The notes: generated by a model not told the origin, from the letters alone. A stretch of DNA of 11,472 nt from Pseudomonadota bacterium (GCA_021805485.1 JAJZFF010000062.1:1-11472), one strand, 5' to 3'; counted from the first letter of the stretch, positions 1 through 6,550 are shown. Numbers and translations: made by a program.

Positions 1-198
1 CGCGCAATCCGCGGCCGCATCCTTGGCGGCGGTTTTCGCCATGGTCTCGAAATACGGATTGGTCAGCGTCATCAACGACATGCCGATCACGTATTTCGGC
101 TTCGCGCAGGTCTGCGCCGCCTCGGCGTGCGGGCCGGCCAGGCCGATCGTTCCGGCGATTGCCATGCCCACTATCGAAAGCCGCTTTGCCAGCTTCAT
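1..198 (-). CDS. Sugar ABC transporter periplasmic substrate-binding protein (N-terminal part, cut by window edge)
   Basis: Only the first 66 codons lie in the window. They begin with a Sec signal peptide: a basic start (MKLAKR), a hydrophobic core rich in I, G and A, and a likely cut after AEA near residue 27. The mature start reads KPKYVIGMSLMTLTNPYFE (residues 33-51), which is the typical first beta strand and ligand-loop motif of ribose/xylose-type (periplasmic binding protein 4-like) sugar receptors. The ATG at 198 has a strong AGGAGG ribosome site 9-10 bases upstream. It is divergent from the xylulokinase gene and shares its control region, so a pentose or polyol ligand is plausible. 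The ligand cannot be read from this fragment. Permease and ATPase genes would be expected further left, outside the window. Confidence 0.85.
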   Translation of the reverse strand, partial: MKLAKRLSIVGMAIAGTIGLAGPHAEAAQTCAKPKYVIGMSLMTLTNPYFETMAKTAAKDAAADCA

Positions 199-271
199 TC
201 CCGTTCCCTCCTGTTTTTGAACAATTCTACTTTTCGGACAAATTTGGCTCATAGATTTGCCCGAAGACCAA

Positions 272-300
272 AAATTAGATGAACGAAAGCGCTTGCGCAA
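272..300 (-). promoter_or_regulatory. Candidate leftward promoter for the sugar-binding protein gene
   Basis: On the minus strand a TTGCGC -35-like hexamer (300-295) is followed after 17 bases by TAATTT (277-272). The -35 match is 4 of 6 and the -10 match is weak (3 of 6). It lies inside and beside the LacI-type palindrome, so a bound repressor would cover it. Called from spacing and position only. Confidence 0.3.
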
Positions 301-309
301 GCGCTTTCG
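284..309. promoter_or_regulatory. Perfect 26-bp palindrome: double LacI-family operator
   Basis: Each half is CGAAAGCGCTTGC followed by its exact complement. The palindrome contains two copies of AAGCGCTT (287-294 and 299-306), each itself symmetric with a central CG and matching the AAnCGnTT core of LacI/GalR-family operators, with centres 12 bp apart. It lies between divergent sugar genes, and a LacI-type regulator is encoded at 2172-3179. That regulator is the likely ligand, by inference. A perfect palindrome could also form a cruciform or RNA hairpin, but the position and core sequence favour an operator. Confidence 0.75.
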
Positions 310-322
310 CTCCCTGTAGTGT
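293..322 (+). promoter_or_regulatory. Candidate rightward promoter for xylB
   Basis: TTGCGC (293-298) and TAGTGT (317-322) are 18 bases apart. The -35-like hexamer is the other arm of the palindrome centre (TTGCGCAA is self-complementary), so the two divergent promoters would have back-to-back -35 elements under one operator. The -10 match is weak, and a start elsewhere in 323-554 is possible. Confidence 0.3.
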
Positions 323-554
323 TTGTAGGCAGGTCAGGAGAAGATCGACTCGCGGGCCGGCATCGTGCCGTTGCGCATCATCCCCCCGCGTCCGCCAGGG
401 CTCGCCGCATACACGCGATCGTTTTGGATTTCGGTGCCGCACGGAGCAGGCCGCATGAGTTGACAGCAAACGCCTCCACGCATGACCTCCGGCGCAGTCT
501 CGTGCGCCGCAGCGCGAGACAGGCAAGCATTGGAAATATCGAGCAGTTGCGAGA

Positions 555-2045
555 ATGAGATCTTTCGCCTCCCCCCTCTCACTTGGCATCGACCTCGGGA
601 CATCAGGCGTCAAGGCGGTCCTGCTGACCTCATCCGGAGCGGTCATCGGCACCATGTCGGCTGCCGTGCCGACATCGCATCCGCACCCCGGCTGGGCCGA
701 GCAGGATCCCGAGGATTGGTGGATCGCCTGCATGACGGCCCTGCGCGAACTTCGCCGGCAGTATCCCGAAGCTTATGAGGCGGTCAGATCGATCGGGCTG
801 TCCGGACAGATGCATGGAGCGGTCCTTCTGGATCGGCATAACCGAAGCATCCGCCCCGTGATCTTGTGGAACGATGCGCGCTCCACTGCCGAAGCGGCGT
901 TCCTGGCGGAAAATCATCCCTCGTTCATCGAGGCGACCGGCAGCCTTCCGATGGCCGGCCTCACGGCACCCAAGCTGCTTTGGCTGCATGGCCACGAAAT
1001 CGAATCATTCCGGAAGATCGACTGCCTCCTGTCGCCCAAGGACTATCTCCGGCTCCGGCTGACCGGCGAGCGCGTCACCGATATGTCCGATGCCGCCGGC
1101 ACTCTCTTTCTTGATGTGCATCGCCGCTCATGGTTCGAGCCGATGATCGCCGCGACCCATCTCGAACCTCGGCAATTTCCCCGCCTGTGCGAGGGAACAG
1201 CCGCCACCGGCACCCTGACCCGAAGCGCCGCCGGCGAGCTTGGCCTCGACAGCAAGGTCGTGGTCGCAGGCGGCGGCGCCGACAATCCGGCCTCCGCGGT
1301 CGGGATCGGCGCGTCACATCCGGGCGATTCGTTTGTCACCCTGGGAACCAGTGCCGCCGTCGTGTCGATCACCGATCGCCCCCTGGCGCGCATTGCCGGC
1401 GGCGTTCACGGCTTCTGCCACGCGCTGCCAGAGAGATGGTACGCGATGGGGGCCATCCTGTGCGGCGCAAATTCGCTGCGTTGGGTATCGAAACTGCTGT
1501 CGATGCCGAGCGAACAGGCTTTGCTTGATCGGGTTGCCGCCGAACTGCCACTCGAACGGCCGGTTCCGCCGACAACCCCGCTGTTTCTGCCCTATCTATC
1601 CGGCGAGCGTACCCCGCACAACGATCCGAACGTGCGCGGCGGCTTCATGAATGTCGGCATCGAGACCGCGGCGCCGTCATTCGGCTACGCCGTTCTCGAA
1701 GGAGTCGCCTTCGCCCTGCGGGATGCCATGGGTTCGGTGGAGGAGTCAGGTTCGGATATTCGTCATTGTTCTCTGGTCGGCGGCGGAGCGAAAAGCGATT
1801 ACTGGGGACAGTTGCTGGCGAACGTGCTGGGACGCGAACTCCATACGCTGGAAGGCAGCGAACTCGGCGCGGGGATCGGCGCGGCGAAACTCGGTTTCGC
1901 CGCGCTCGGAATCGACGAGCCGGTGAACATGTCACTGCCCGTCAGAAAGACCTTCGAGCCGCAAGCGGACCGTCGCGAGGATCTGGACGACCGATATCGA
2001 AAATTCCGCACCCTTTACCCTGCGGCGCGTTCGCTCTGCACCTGA
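555..2045 (+). CDS. xylB: Xylulokinase (FGGY carbohydrate kinase)
   Basis: This 496-residue protein phosphorylates D-xylulose with ATP to xylulose 5-phosphate in the cytoplasm, feeding the pentose phosphate pathway. It has the usual length and full motif set: the first phosphate-binding loop GIDLGTSGVK (11-20), sugar-pocket motif SGQMHG (83-88), WNDARS (105-110), a probable catalytic aspartate D243 in GGGADN, VTLGTSAAV (261-269), the xylulokinase signature YLSGERTPHNDP (347-358), and the adenosine loop GGGAKS (409-414). No frameshift is seen. The ATG at 555 has only a weak ribosome site (GCGAG), but it sits just before the conserved N-terminus. There is no xylose isomerase or polyol dehydrogenase in the window, so the ketose could arise from xylose, xylitol or arabitol. 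Substrate within the FGGY family is inferred from the signature motifs; regulation is likely by the palindrome at 284-309. Confidence 0.9.
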   Translation: MRSFASPLSLGIDLGTSGVKAVLLTSSGAVIGTMSAAVPTSHPHPGWAEQDPEDWWIACMTALRELRRQYPEAYEAVRSIGLSGQMHGAVLLDRHNRSIRPVILWNDARSTAEAAFLAENHPSFIEATGSLPMAGLTAPKLLWLHGHEIESFRKIDCLLSPKDYLRLRLTGERVTDMSDAAGTLFLDVHRRSWFEPMIAATHLEPRQFPRLCEGTAATGTLTRSAAGELGLDSKVVVAGGGADNPASAVGIGASHPGDSFVTLGTSAAVVSITDRPLARIAGGVHGFCHALPERWYAMGAILCGANSLRWVSKLLSMPSEQALLDRVAAELPLERPVPPTTPLFLPYLSGERTPHNDPNVRGGFMNVGIETAAPSFGYAVLEGVAFALRDAMGSVEESGSDIRHCSLVGGGAKSDYWGQLLANVLGRELHTLEGSELGAGIGAAKLGFAALGIDEPVNMSLPVRKTFEPQADRREDLDDRYRKFRTLYPAARSLCT

Positions 2046-2060
2046 AGGAGGGGCCATTTC

Positions 2061-2159
2061 GTGACTCGCCGCATCATGATCGGACAGTATGGGAACGTCG
2101 CCCCGTTCCCATCTCCTCGGTCGGCTGCTTACCGACATCACCGGTCGCCGGATCTGTAA
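2061..2159 (+). CDS. Candidate 32-residue ORF between xylB and lacI
   Basis: A GTG at 2061 follows a near-perfect ribosome site (AAGGAGG, 2045-2051) at 9-base spacing; the site begins on the last base of the xylB stop codon. The frame runs 32 codons to TAA at 2157-2159, directly before the AAGGGG ribosome site of lacI. The peptide begins MTRRIMIGQYGNVAPFPSP, is basic, has no signal peptide or membrane segment, and matches no family I recognise. It may be a translated small protein that couples xylB to lacI translation, or the surviving start of a gene lost by deletion. A hairpin (2089-2112) lies inside it. The ribosome site is strong evidence for initiation; function is unknown. Confidence 0.4.
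   Translation: MTRRIMIGQYGNVAPFPSPRSAAYRHHRSPDL
2089..2112. promoter_or_regulatory. Inverted repeat between xylB and lacI
   Basis: ATGGGAACG (2089-2097) and CGTTCCCAT (2104-2112) are perfect complements around a 6-base centre (TCGCCC). It could be an RNA hairpin limiting read-through from xylB, or an operator controlling lacI. There is no T tract after it, and it lacks the AAnCGnTT core of the palindrome at 284-309, so binding by the same LacI protein is less likely. Confidence 0.45.
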
Positions 2160-2171
2160 GGGGTCGAGCAA

Positions 2172-3179
2172 TTGGCCACCATGGAAGATGTTGCCCACAG
2201 GGCAGGCGTTTCGGTATCAACCGTTTCGCATGTCATCAACGGCACCAGAAAAGTCCGTCCCGCGACGGTCGAAGCTGTAAGGGATGCCATCAGGAAGACC
2301 GGCTACGTTCCGAACTCGCTGGCGCAGGCCCTGGCGGGAGCGTCGACGAAAACGATCGGTGTGGCGATCTCTGCCCTGACAAATCATTATTTTGCGGAAA
2401 CGGTCCGTGTGATCGAATCCGAATGCGCAAGGCGGGGCCTGATGATATTCTTGGCCGACACGCATGACGATCCGGACCAGGAACTGCGGGTCATCAAGGC
2501 GTTGCACCAGCGCCGGGTGGACGGCATCATTCTCGCGCCGACCGCGGGAACCGACCGACGGGCGCTCGACTACCTGAAGGGCAAGGGCATACCGTCGGTG
2601 CTGGTCGATCGTATCGTTCGAGGCGAGTTCGACCAGGTCGGCGTCGAGAACACCGTCGCGTGCCGCGAGCTCATCTCGCATCTGATCGGCCACGGCCATC
2701 GCCGCATCGGCTTCGTGGCGGGAGCTCCAGGAATTTCAACATCGATCGAGCGGCTCGAAGGATATCGCGACGCCCTGCATCAGGCCAGCATCCCGTTCGA
2801 TCCCGCCCTGGTGTGTTGCGGAGAATCGGCAAACGAACCGGCACGCCGCGCCGTTCGCGAACTGCTCCGGCTCGACCCACGGCCGACCGCGATCGTGGCC
2901 TCCAACAACCTGATGATGATCGGCGCCATGCACGCCTTGCGCGACGCCGGCATAGAGGTGCCTGCGGGAATGGCTCTGGTCGGGTTCGATGATTTCGACT
3001 GGGCCGAACTCTTCAACCCCCGGCTCACAGTACTCGCACAGCCACTCGAGGACATCGCCATGAAGGCGGTGGAACTGCTGACGAGACGCATCGCGCGGCC
3101 CGATGATCAATTCGAAATCGTGCGTCTCACGCCGGAATTGAGGATCCGGAACTCCTGCGGCTGCCAGGATCAGCGCTGA
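2172..3179 (+). CDS. LacI/GalR-family transcriptional regulator
   Basis: This is a 335-residue one-component sugar-responsive regulator. The N-terminal helix-turn-helix covers about residues 4-23 (EDVAHRAGVSVSTVSHVING), and the hinge helix follows in PNSLAQALAGAS (47-58). The rest is a periplasmic-binding-protein-like effector domain ending in RNSCGC, as is common in the family. The TTG at 2172 is chosen because it gives the family's normal MAT.xDVA start and has AAGGGG (2158-2163) 8 bases upstream; the ATG three codons on would cut the conserved start. It lies 3' of xylB with a possible small ORF between. The double operator at 284-309 is its probable target, giving substrate-induced control of the binding-protein and kinase genes. 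The effector is unknown. Confidence 0.92.
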   Translation: MATMEDVAHRAGVSVSTVSHVINGTRKVRPATVEAVRDAIRKTGYVPNSLAQALAGASTKTIGVAISALTNHYFAETVRVIESECARRGLMIFLADTHDDPDQELRVIKALHQRRVDGIILAPTAGTDRRALDYLKGKGIPSVLVDRIVRGEFDQVGVENTVACRELISHLIGHGHRRIGFVAGAPGISTSIERLEGYRDALHQASIPFDPALVCCGESANEPARRAVRELLRLDPRPTAIVASNNLMMIGAMHALRDAGIEVPAGMALVGFDDFDWAELFNPRLTVLAQPLEDIAMKAVELLTRRIARPDDQFEIVRLTPELRIRNSCGCQDQR

Positions 3180-3220
3180 CACCGCCGGGGCCCGGCCAAA
3201 GCCTGGCCACGGCGGTGTCA
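3177..3220. terminator. Long hairpin between convergent lacI and rhodanese genes
   Basis: TGACACCGCCG (3177-3187) pairs perfectly with CGGCGGTGTCA (3210-3220), and the interior can pair further through GGCC blocks. The left arm starts with the lacI stop codon, and the right arm ends 17 bases before the rhodanese stop codon. Neither side has a T tract, so it is probably a two-way terminator of the GC-hairpin type or an mRNA-end stabiliser. Confidence 0.65.
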
Positions 3221-3237
3221 CAAGAACGCATCCGAGG

Positions 3238-4179
3238 TCAGCGCACCTGACGCTCGACGGGCAGCGCGGCGTTGCGCGACCATTGCGACATCGAGCCCGT
3301 GTAGAGCTTCGCCTGCTTGTTGCCGAGCAGCTCATAGCTGGCAAACCAGCCGAGCGCCGCCCAGTGCGCGGTATTGCAGAAATTGATCTGCCGACCCGCC
3401 ATCGGCACCCCTGCCGCCTTGTAGAGCCCGGCAAGATCCGCCGGCGTGCGGAACACGCCGCCATCGTTCACCGTCAACCAGCTTTCGGGAAGGTTGCGCG
3501 CTCCGGGAATCGTGCCCGGACGCGTATCCACCGGCGCGAGGTTCACGCCGAGATATTGCGCCGACGGCCGGTCGTCGACCAGCGGAACGTGCGCCTTCAT
3601 CGCCCGCTCCACCTCGGCCTCCGTCGCCAGCAGGCGCGGCCTGACATGGGCCACGAAGCGTGTCGCCACCGGCTTGACGAAGCCCGCCTGCACCGGATGG
3701 GCCGGCGTGCTGCCCCGCCCGACATATCCGGCATAGCCGCCGTTCAGGATGGAGACATTGTTGTCGCCCAGATACTTGAAGGTCCAGAACACACGCGCGG
3801 CGCTCGCCATGTCGGTGGCGCTCGTCCCGGCCGTGTAGATGACCACGCGCGTGCGGTTGCCGATACCGAGGCCGCCGATCAGGGTCTCCAGCTCCGCGAC
3901 GGGCGGCACCATCCCCGGCGCGCCGTCGACATCCTTCCGCCATAGGCCGTTCTGCGCATAATTGCTGTAGACCGCGCACGGCACGTGCCCGTGCATATAG
4001 GTCTGCACGTTGCCGCCGCCGATCGGATTGCGGACGTCGAGCATGACGACGCCTGGCTTGCACGCATGGGCCGCGACCCAATCCGCGCTCACCAGCGGCG
4101 GCACCGGCTTCGCGGCGAAGGCCGTGCCGCCGAGAACGGCCGCGGCAAGACCGAATGCCGGAATGACTGACAGTTTCAT
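3238..4179 (-). CDS. Exported tandem-domain rhodanese (sulfurtransferase)
   Basis: This 313-residue protein is predicted to move sulfane sulfur, for example from thiosulfate to a thiophilic acceptor, in the periplasm. A Sec signal peptide covers residues 1-22 (hydrophobic LAAAVLGG core, cut near AFA). Domain 1 (about 28-160) contains LDVRNP (47-52) but has no cysteine in its loop (YTAGTSATD), so it is a structural rhodanese fold. Domain 2 (about 180-305) holds VDDRPSAQY and the active-site cysteine C268 in FCNTAHWA. ATG 4179 is preferred over upstream in-frame starts because it begins the signal peptide and follows GGGAG. It is 58 bp downstream of the YeeE-type transporter on the same strand, with a 6-bp-stem hairpin (4207-4222) in the gap, so co-transcription and a joint role in sulfur uptake are likely. 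The natural donor and acceptor are unknown. Confidence 0.88.
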   Translation of the reverse strand: MKLSVIPAFGLAAAVLGGTAFAAKPVPPLVSADWVAAHACKPGVVMLDVRNPIGGGNVQTYMHGHVPCAVYSNYAQNGLWRKDVDGAPGMVPPVAELETLIGGLGIGNRTRVVIYTAGTSATDMASAARVFWTFKYLGDNNVSILNGGYAGYVGRGSTPAHPVQAGFVKPVATRFVAHVRPRLLATEAEVERAMKAHVPLVDDRPSAQYLGVNLAPVDTRPGTIPGARNLPESWLTVNDGGVFRTPADLAGLYKAAGVPMAGRQINFCNTAHWAALGWFASYELLGNKQAKLYTGSMSQWSRNAALPVERQVR

Positions 4180-4237
4180 GATGATCTCCCTGATCCCTGG
4201 CGAGGCGCCGGCCTGCGCCGGCCGCCCGCATGTCCAT

Positions 4238-5410
4238 TCAGTCCGGCAGTCCGAACCGTCGTCTGAGCGCGATGCCCACGGGCGTGCCGAGCAGCGCGAA
4301 AACAAGCCACTCCCAGCCGTGCAGGCTAGTCGAGGCGATGCCGCTGAACAGGCTGCCAATATTGCAGCCGAAGGCGAGCCGCGCGCCATAACCCATGGCA
4401 AGACCGCCCAGCGCCGCGGAAAGCAACGGCAGCGGCTCGAATTTCGCGGTCAGGCTGAACCGTCCGCCGATCGCGCTTGCAAGCAGCGCACCGAGAACGA
4501 TGCTGATATTCATCACCGACGTCTCGTCGGCCAGAATGCCGTGGGAAAGCGCCGCGTGCGGGAACGGCCAGCTCCAGAAGCCGTGCGCGGGCGGCACCCA
4601 GCCGAGCAGGCTCGCCCCCTTCGCGCCCCAGAGCGTGAACCCCCAGACGATCGACCAGGGATGCCCGGCGATCAGGAGGGTCAACCAGTTCAGCCCGGCC
4701 AGCATCAGCGCGGCGAAAGGGAGCGGCCAGGGGCCACGGAACCAGGCACTCCCTTGCGGCAGCCAGGCGCGCATCATCGGCGAGGCCGGCGGCGCGAACC
4801 GCCGCAGTATCAGCGCAAGGCCGCCGAGCGCAACGATCTGCAGGGCCGCGCCCGGGCCCCAGCCGATCATGCCACCGAACGAGACCGCGCCAAGCGAAGG
4901 CAGGGAAAGCCACCAGGGCAGCTGGAATGTTGCGATGAAGGCTCCCGCGCAAAAGAACAGCAACGCGAGCAACGTGCGCAGATTGCCGCCGCCCGACGCA
5001 TACAGGCAGCCCGAGGCACAGGCGCCGGACATCTGCATCCCCACCCCGAACAAAAACGAACCGACCGCGACCGGCACGCCCGCTGGCGCGATCGCACCGG
5101 CCACGCCGTGGCCGAACACCGCTCCCCGCGCCAGAATGGGGGCGAACAGCACCGTCGCCGCCGCGAGCATGAGAAGATTGGCCATCGCCCCGCTGCCGTC
5201 ACGGCGCAGGACCAGCGCGCGCCAGCCATAGGCGAAACCGTAGCCGCCGTGGGCCAGCGTCATGCCCATTGCCGCACCGATCAGAACCAGCGCCGGCAGC
5301 CTGCCGCCGGTAGCCGGCATGGTCATCGCGAGAAGCCCGACGATGACGACGCTCGCTGCGGCCAGCAGAGCTCGCGGCGGACGCGGCCCGGTCGCGGCAA
5401 TCTGGCTCAT
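4238..5410 (-). CDS. YeeE/YedE-family sulfur transporter
   Basis: This 390-residue polytopic inner-membrane protein has roughly nine to twelve hydrophobic segments and the two-half layout of the YeeE/YedE family; characterised members import thiosulfate. Signature cysteine motifs are visible: SGACASGC (128-135, C131 and C135) and FGCNIGSLFSG (347-357, C349). The first-half motif that often reads GFCF in relatives reads GYGFAYGWR (56-64) here, without the cysteine. ATG 5410 begins the conserved hydrophobic part and overlaps the stop of a candidate leader ORF (ATGA). The longer open frame upstream has no membrane or family character. The neighbouring exported rhodanese supports a thiosulfate or sulfane-sulfur role. 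No TusA/SirA-like partner is found in the window. Selenium-related or other sulfur substrates remain possible. Confidence 0.87.
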   Translation of the reverse strand: MSQIAATGPRPPRALLAAASVVIVGLLAMTMPATGGRLPALVLIGAAMGMTLAHGGYGFAYGWRALVLRRDGSGAMANLLMLAAATVLFAPILARGAVFGHGVAGAIAPAGVPVAVGSFLFGVGMQMSGACASGCLYASGGGNLRTLLALLFFCAGAFIATFQLPWWLSLPSLGAVSFGGMIGWGPGAALQIVALGGLALILRRFAPPASPMMRAWLPQGSAWFRGPWPLPFAALMLAGLNWLTLLIAGHPWSIVWGFTLWGAKGASLLGWVPPAHGFWSWPFPHAALSHGILADETSVMNISIVLGALLASAIGGRFSLTAKFEPLPLLSAALGGLAMGYGARLAFGCNIGSLFSGIASTSLHGWEWLVFALLGTPVGIALRRRFGLPD

Positions 5411-5505
5411 GCCCCACCCCGTGTGACAACCGCCGGCGAGGCGCCATTCCCGGCATTGCGGCCAGCAGCGATCGCGCCGGCCATTCCGAAACCGCCCGCC
5501 TTCAT
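5407..5505 (-). CDS. Candidate 32-residue leader ORF translationally coupled to the YeeE-type gene
   Basis: An ATG at 5505 is preceded by a very strong ribosome site (AAGGAGGAAGG), though spacing to the ATG is short (about 4 bases). The frame runs 32 codons and stops with TGA at 5409-5407, sharing ATGA with the transporter start. Such overlap is typical of translational coupling. The peptide is rich in G and A, starts MKAGGFGMAGAIAAGRN, and has no cysteine or convincing signal peptide. I recognise no family. It may serve mainly to load ribosomes for the transporter, whose own start has only a G-rich upstream. Alternatively the transporter could use this site through a sequence error, but no evidence for one is seen. 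Confidence 0.4.
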   Translation of the reverse strand: MKAGGFGMAGAIAAGRNAGNGASPAVVTRGGA

Positions 5506-5590
5506 CCTTCCTCCTTCGAGGTCCATCTTGCCCGGATTGCGCGCCGGACTCGCCGGCCGCGTGATCGTTCGAATTGAAACTTTCGAGACG

Positions 5591-5619
5591 ATTTTTGTGA
5601 CCTACCAAAGGCCGGTCAA
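5591..5619 (-). promoter_or_regulatory. Candidate leftward promoter for the sulfur module
   Basis: On the minus strand TTGACC (5619-5614) is followed after 17 bases by AAAAAT (5596-5591). The stretch 5575-5645 is visibly AT-rich compared with its flanks and sits in the 206-bp gap between the DUF6969-like gene and the transporter operon. The -35 is good; the -10 is poor. Confidence 0.4.
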
Positions 5620-5711
5620 TAGTTCCGGAAAAATGAAAATGGGGATGTCGGCAAGGCCTCCTTGGGCAGAACGATTGTCCTGCAAAACACGGTAGCGGAA
5701 ATGAATGTTTT

Positions 5712-6362
5712 CTATGCCGCGGCGAGACGCCGCAGGGCGGCGGCGAGGGAAACCCGCGTCTGGCTCGGTATCCGTAGCCTGCGGTCCTCGAACCGCCGGT
5801 CGCCAGGGCCGATCCCCGATCCCATCCGCGCATCCCGGGCGTACAGCAGCGCGACGATGTCCGGTGCAAACAGGACAACGAGATTTTCCAGCCAGCACGC
5901 CACATCGCCGGGCGACGCCCCCGCCAGGCGCGGCCGCAAGACGCGTCGTCCGATCGCCGCCGCTGGTTGCCAGGCTTCGTCAGTCACCCAGCGATTGGTT
6001 GTGAACAGCCGGATCGGCAGGCCCTGCACGTCAACCGAAATGCCGATCAGATGCGTGAAGCCCATCCCGCCCGCCGGCCCCGGCGTGAAGATGTGGAAAT
6101 GCCCATGCTCGGCGCGCAACCGCTCACGCACCGCATGGGCATGGTAGAAGAACCGCCAGCCTGACACCGGATCCAACGCCTCTGGCTGCGGATATTGCGC
6201 CCATTCGGCGAACCCCTCGGCAGTGCCGGGCAACCGCGCGGGCGCGCTGGTTCCGGCCCGCGCCCAGGCGGCGATCTGGGCTGCCGCGGCGTATCCGGCG
6301 CGCGCCCGCCGCCGCGGCGAAACGCCTATTTCTGCGGCGCGCAGGGGTTCTGCGGAGCGCAA
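5712..6362 (-). CDS. Conserved His-rich protein, DUF6969-like, overlapping the NPCAPQ peptide gene
   Basis: The recognisable protein is about 200 residues; function unknown. From a TTG at 6362 it is 216 residues. The core runs from about residue 50 to 180: FAEWAQYP, then GWRFFYHAHAVRERL (69-83), EHGHFHIFTP (85-94), FTHLIGISVD (102-111), LFTTNRWVTDEAWQPA (119-134). This resembles what I recall as the DUF6969 family, from memory and not searched. Clustered histidines H74, H76, H86, H88, H90 and H104 suggest a metal site or catalytic site. No signal peptide or membrane helix is clear. No ATG or GTG opens this frame near the natural start: TTG 6362 or a CTG at about 6344 inside the preceding gene are the best options, so the start is uncertain. 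The frame stays open to 6626, but that part is antisense-like composition over the leader and peptide gene. Overlap with the upstream peptide gene (37 bases) suggests translational coupling. Confidence 0.75.
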   Translation of the reverse strand: MRSAEPLRAAEIGVSPRRRARAGYAAAAQIAAWARAGTSAPARLPGTAEGFAEWAQYPQPEALDPVSGWRFFYHAHAVRERLRAEHGHFHIFTPGPAGGMGFTHLIGISVDVQGLPIRLFTTNRWVTDEAWQPAAAIGRRVLRPRLAGASPGDVACWLENLVVLFAPDIVALLYARDARMGSGIGPGDRRFEDRRLRIPSQTRVSLAAALRRLAAA

Positions 6363-6550
6363 GGGTTGCCCGAATTCGTCTGCCCGTTCGTCGCGCCGGA
6401 TTGCGGCGCGCACGGATTCTGCGGTGCGCAGGGATTGGCCGCGGCGAGAACGATCCCGCTCGCCGCCTTCGCCGCCGTCGCATGCGGCAGCGCCGGCGCG
6501 AGCGCGGCGGCCAGGGTGAGCATCGACAGGGCACTGTGCTTCGGCTTCAT
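6326..6550 (-). CDS. Secreted small protein with four NPCAPQ repeats
   Basis: This 74-residue protein starts at ATG 6550, with GAGGAG 7 bases upstream. Residues 1 to about 29 form a Sec signal peptide (MKPKHSALSM, then a hydrophobic Leu/Ala core, cut near AKA). The mature part of about 45 residues holds four hexapeptides NPCAPQ, in two pairs (39-50 and 62-73), separated by a Ser/Gly/Thr/Asn/Gln linker, and ends with K. The only four cysteines of the protein are those of the repeats, each framed by proline. No catalytic domain exists. Exported Cys-Pro repeat peptides could bind metal or carry thiols, or be precursors of a modified peptide. It lies just upstream of and overlaps a His-rich DUF6969-like protein, which is the obvious functional partner. 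Small proteins with NPC-type repeats occur in other proteobacteria, as I recall, without assigned role. Confidence 0.82.
   Translation of the reverse strand: MKPKHSALSMLTLAAALAPALPHATAAKAASGIVLAAANPCAPQNPCAPQSGATNGQTNSGNPCAPQNPCAPQK
6332..6436 (-). repeat. Hexapeptide-coding repeat (2 + 2 units of 18 bp)
   Basis: Two tandem pairs of 18-bp units (6401-6436 and 6332-6367) encode NPCAPQ. Units differ at third codon positions (for example CCG, CCT or CCC for the first proline), so the peptide, not the DNA, is what is kept constant. This points to selection on the protein repeat and away from recent DNA duplication. Confidence 0.8.

Larger units (their letters stand above)
199..554. other. Divergent control region between the binding-protein gene and xylB
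   Basis: This 356-bp stretch holds no convincing gene. The left part (211-283) is markedly AT-rich compared with the rest of the window and precedes the leftward gene. The middle holds the 26-bp palindrome at 284-309. The right part (about 323-554) is GC-rich and would form a leader of more than 200 nt for xylB if transcription starts just right of the palindrome. In that leader a hairpin can form between 497-504 and 513-520 (8 pairs, one G-U). Open frames crossing this part lack ribosome sites and recognisable protein sequence. Confidence 0.6.

Noticed and set aside
275..733. Minus-strand frames of 152 and 89 codons over the xylB leader
   Set aside because: No ribosome site, run into the antisense of xylB, and the sequence is low-complexity shadow type.
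2736..3464. 242-codon minus-strand frame across lacI and the rhodanese 3' end
   Set aside because: Antisense to lacI and out of frame with the rhodanese; spans the terminator hairpin; no motif.
4180..4401. N-terminal extension of the rhodanese
   Set aside because: It overlaps the transporter 3' end and would bury a clear signal peptide; ATG 4179 has a good ribosome site.
4010..5695. Open frame of 561 codons on the plus strand across the transporter and rhodanese genes
   Set aside because: It is antisense to two clear genes, its composition is Arg/Ala/Pro/Gln-rich as expected of a GC-rich shadow frame, and it shows no family motif or ribosome site.
5411..5905. N-terminal extension of the YeeE-type protein to 555 residues
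   Set aside because: The added sequence has no membrane or family character, runs through the AT-rich promoter-like gap, and the ATG at 5410 starts the conserved part.
6332..6436. Repeats at 6332-6436 as a CRISPR-like or DNA-level repeat array
   Set aside because: Units are 18 bp, in frame, encode NPCAPQ and vary at synonymous sites; there are no spacers.
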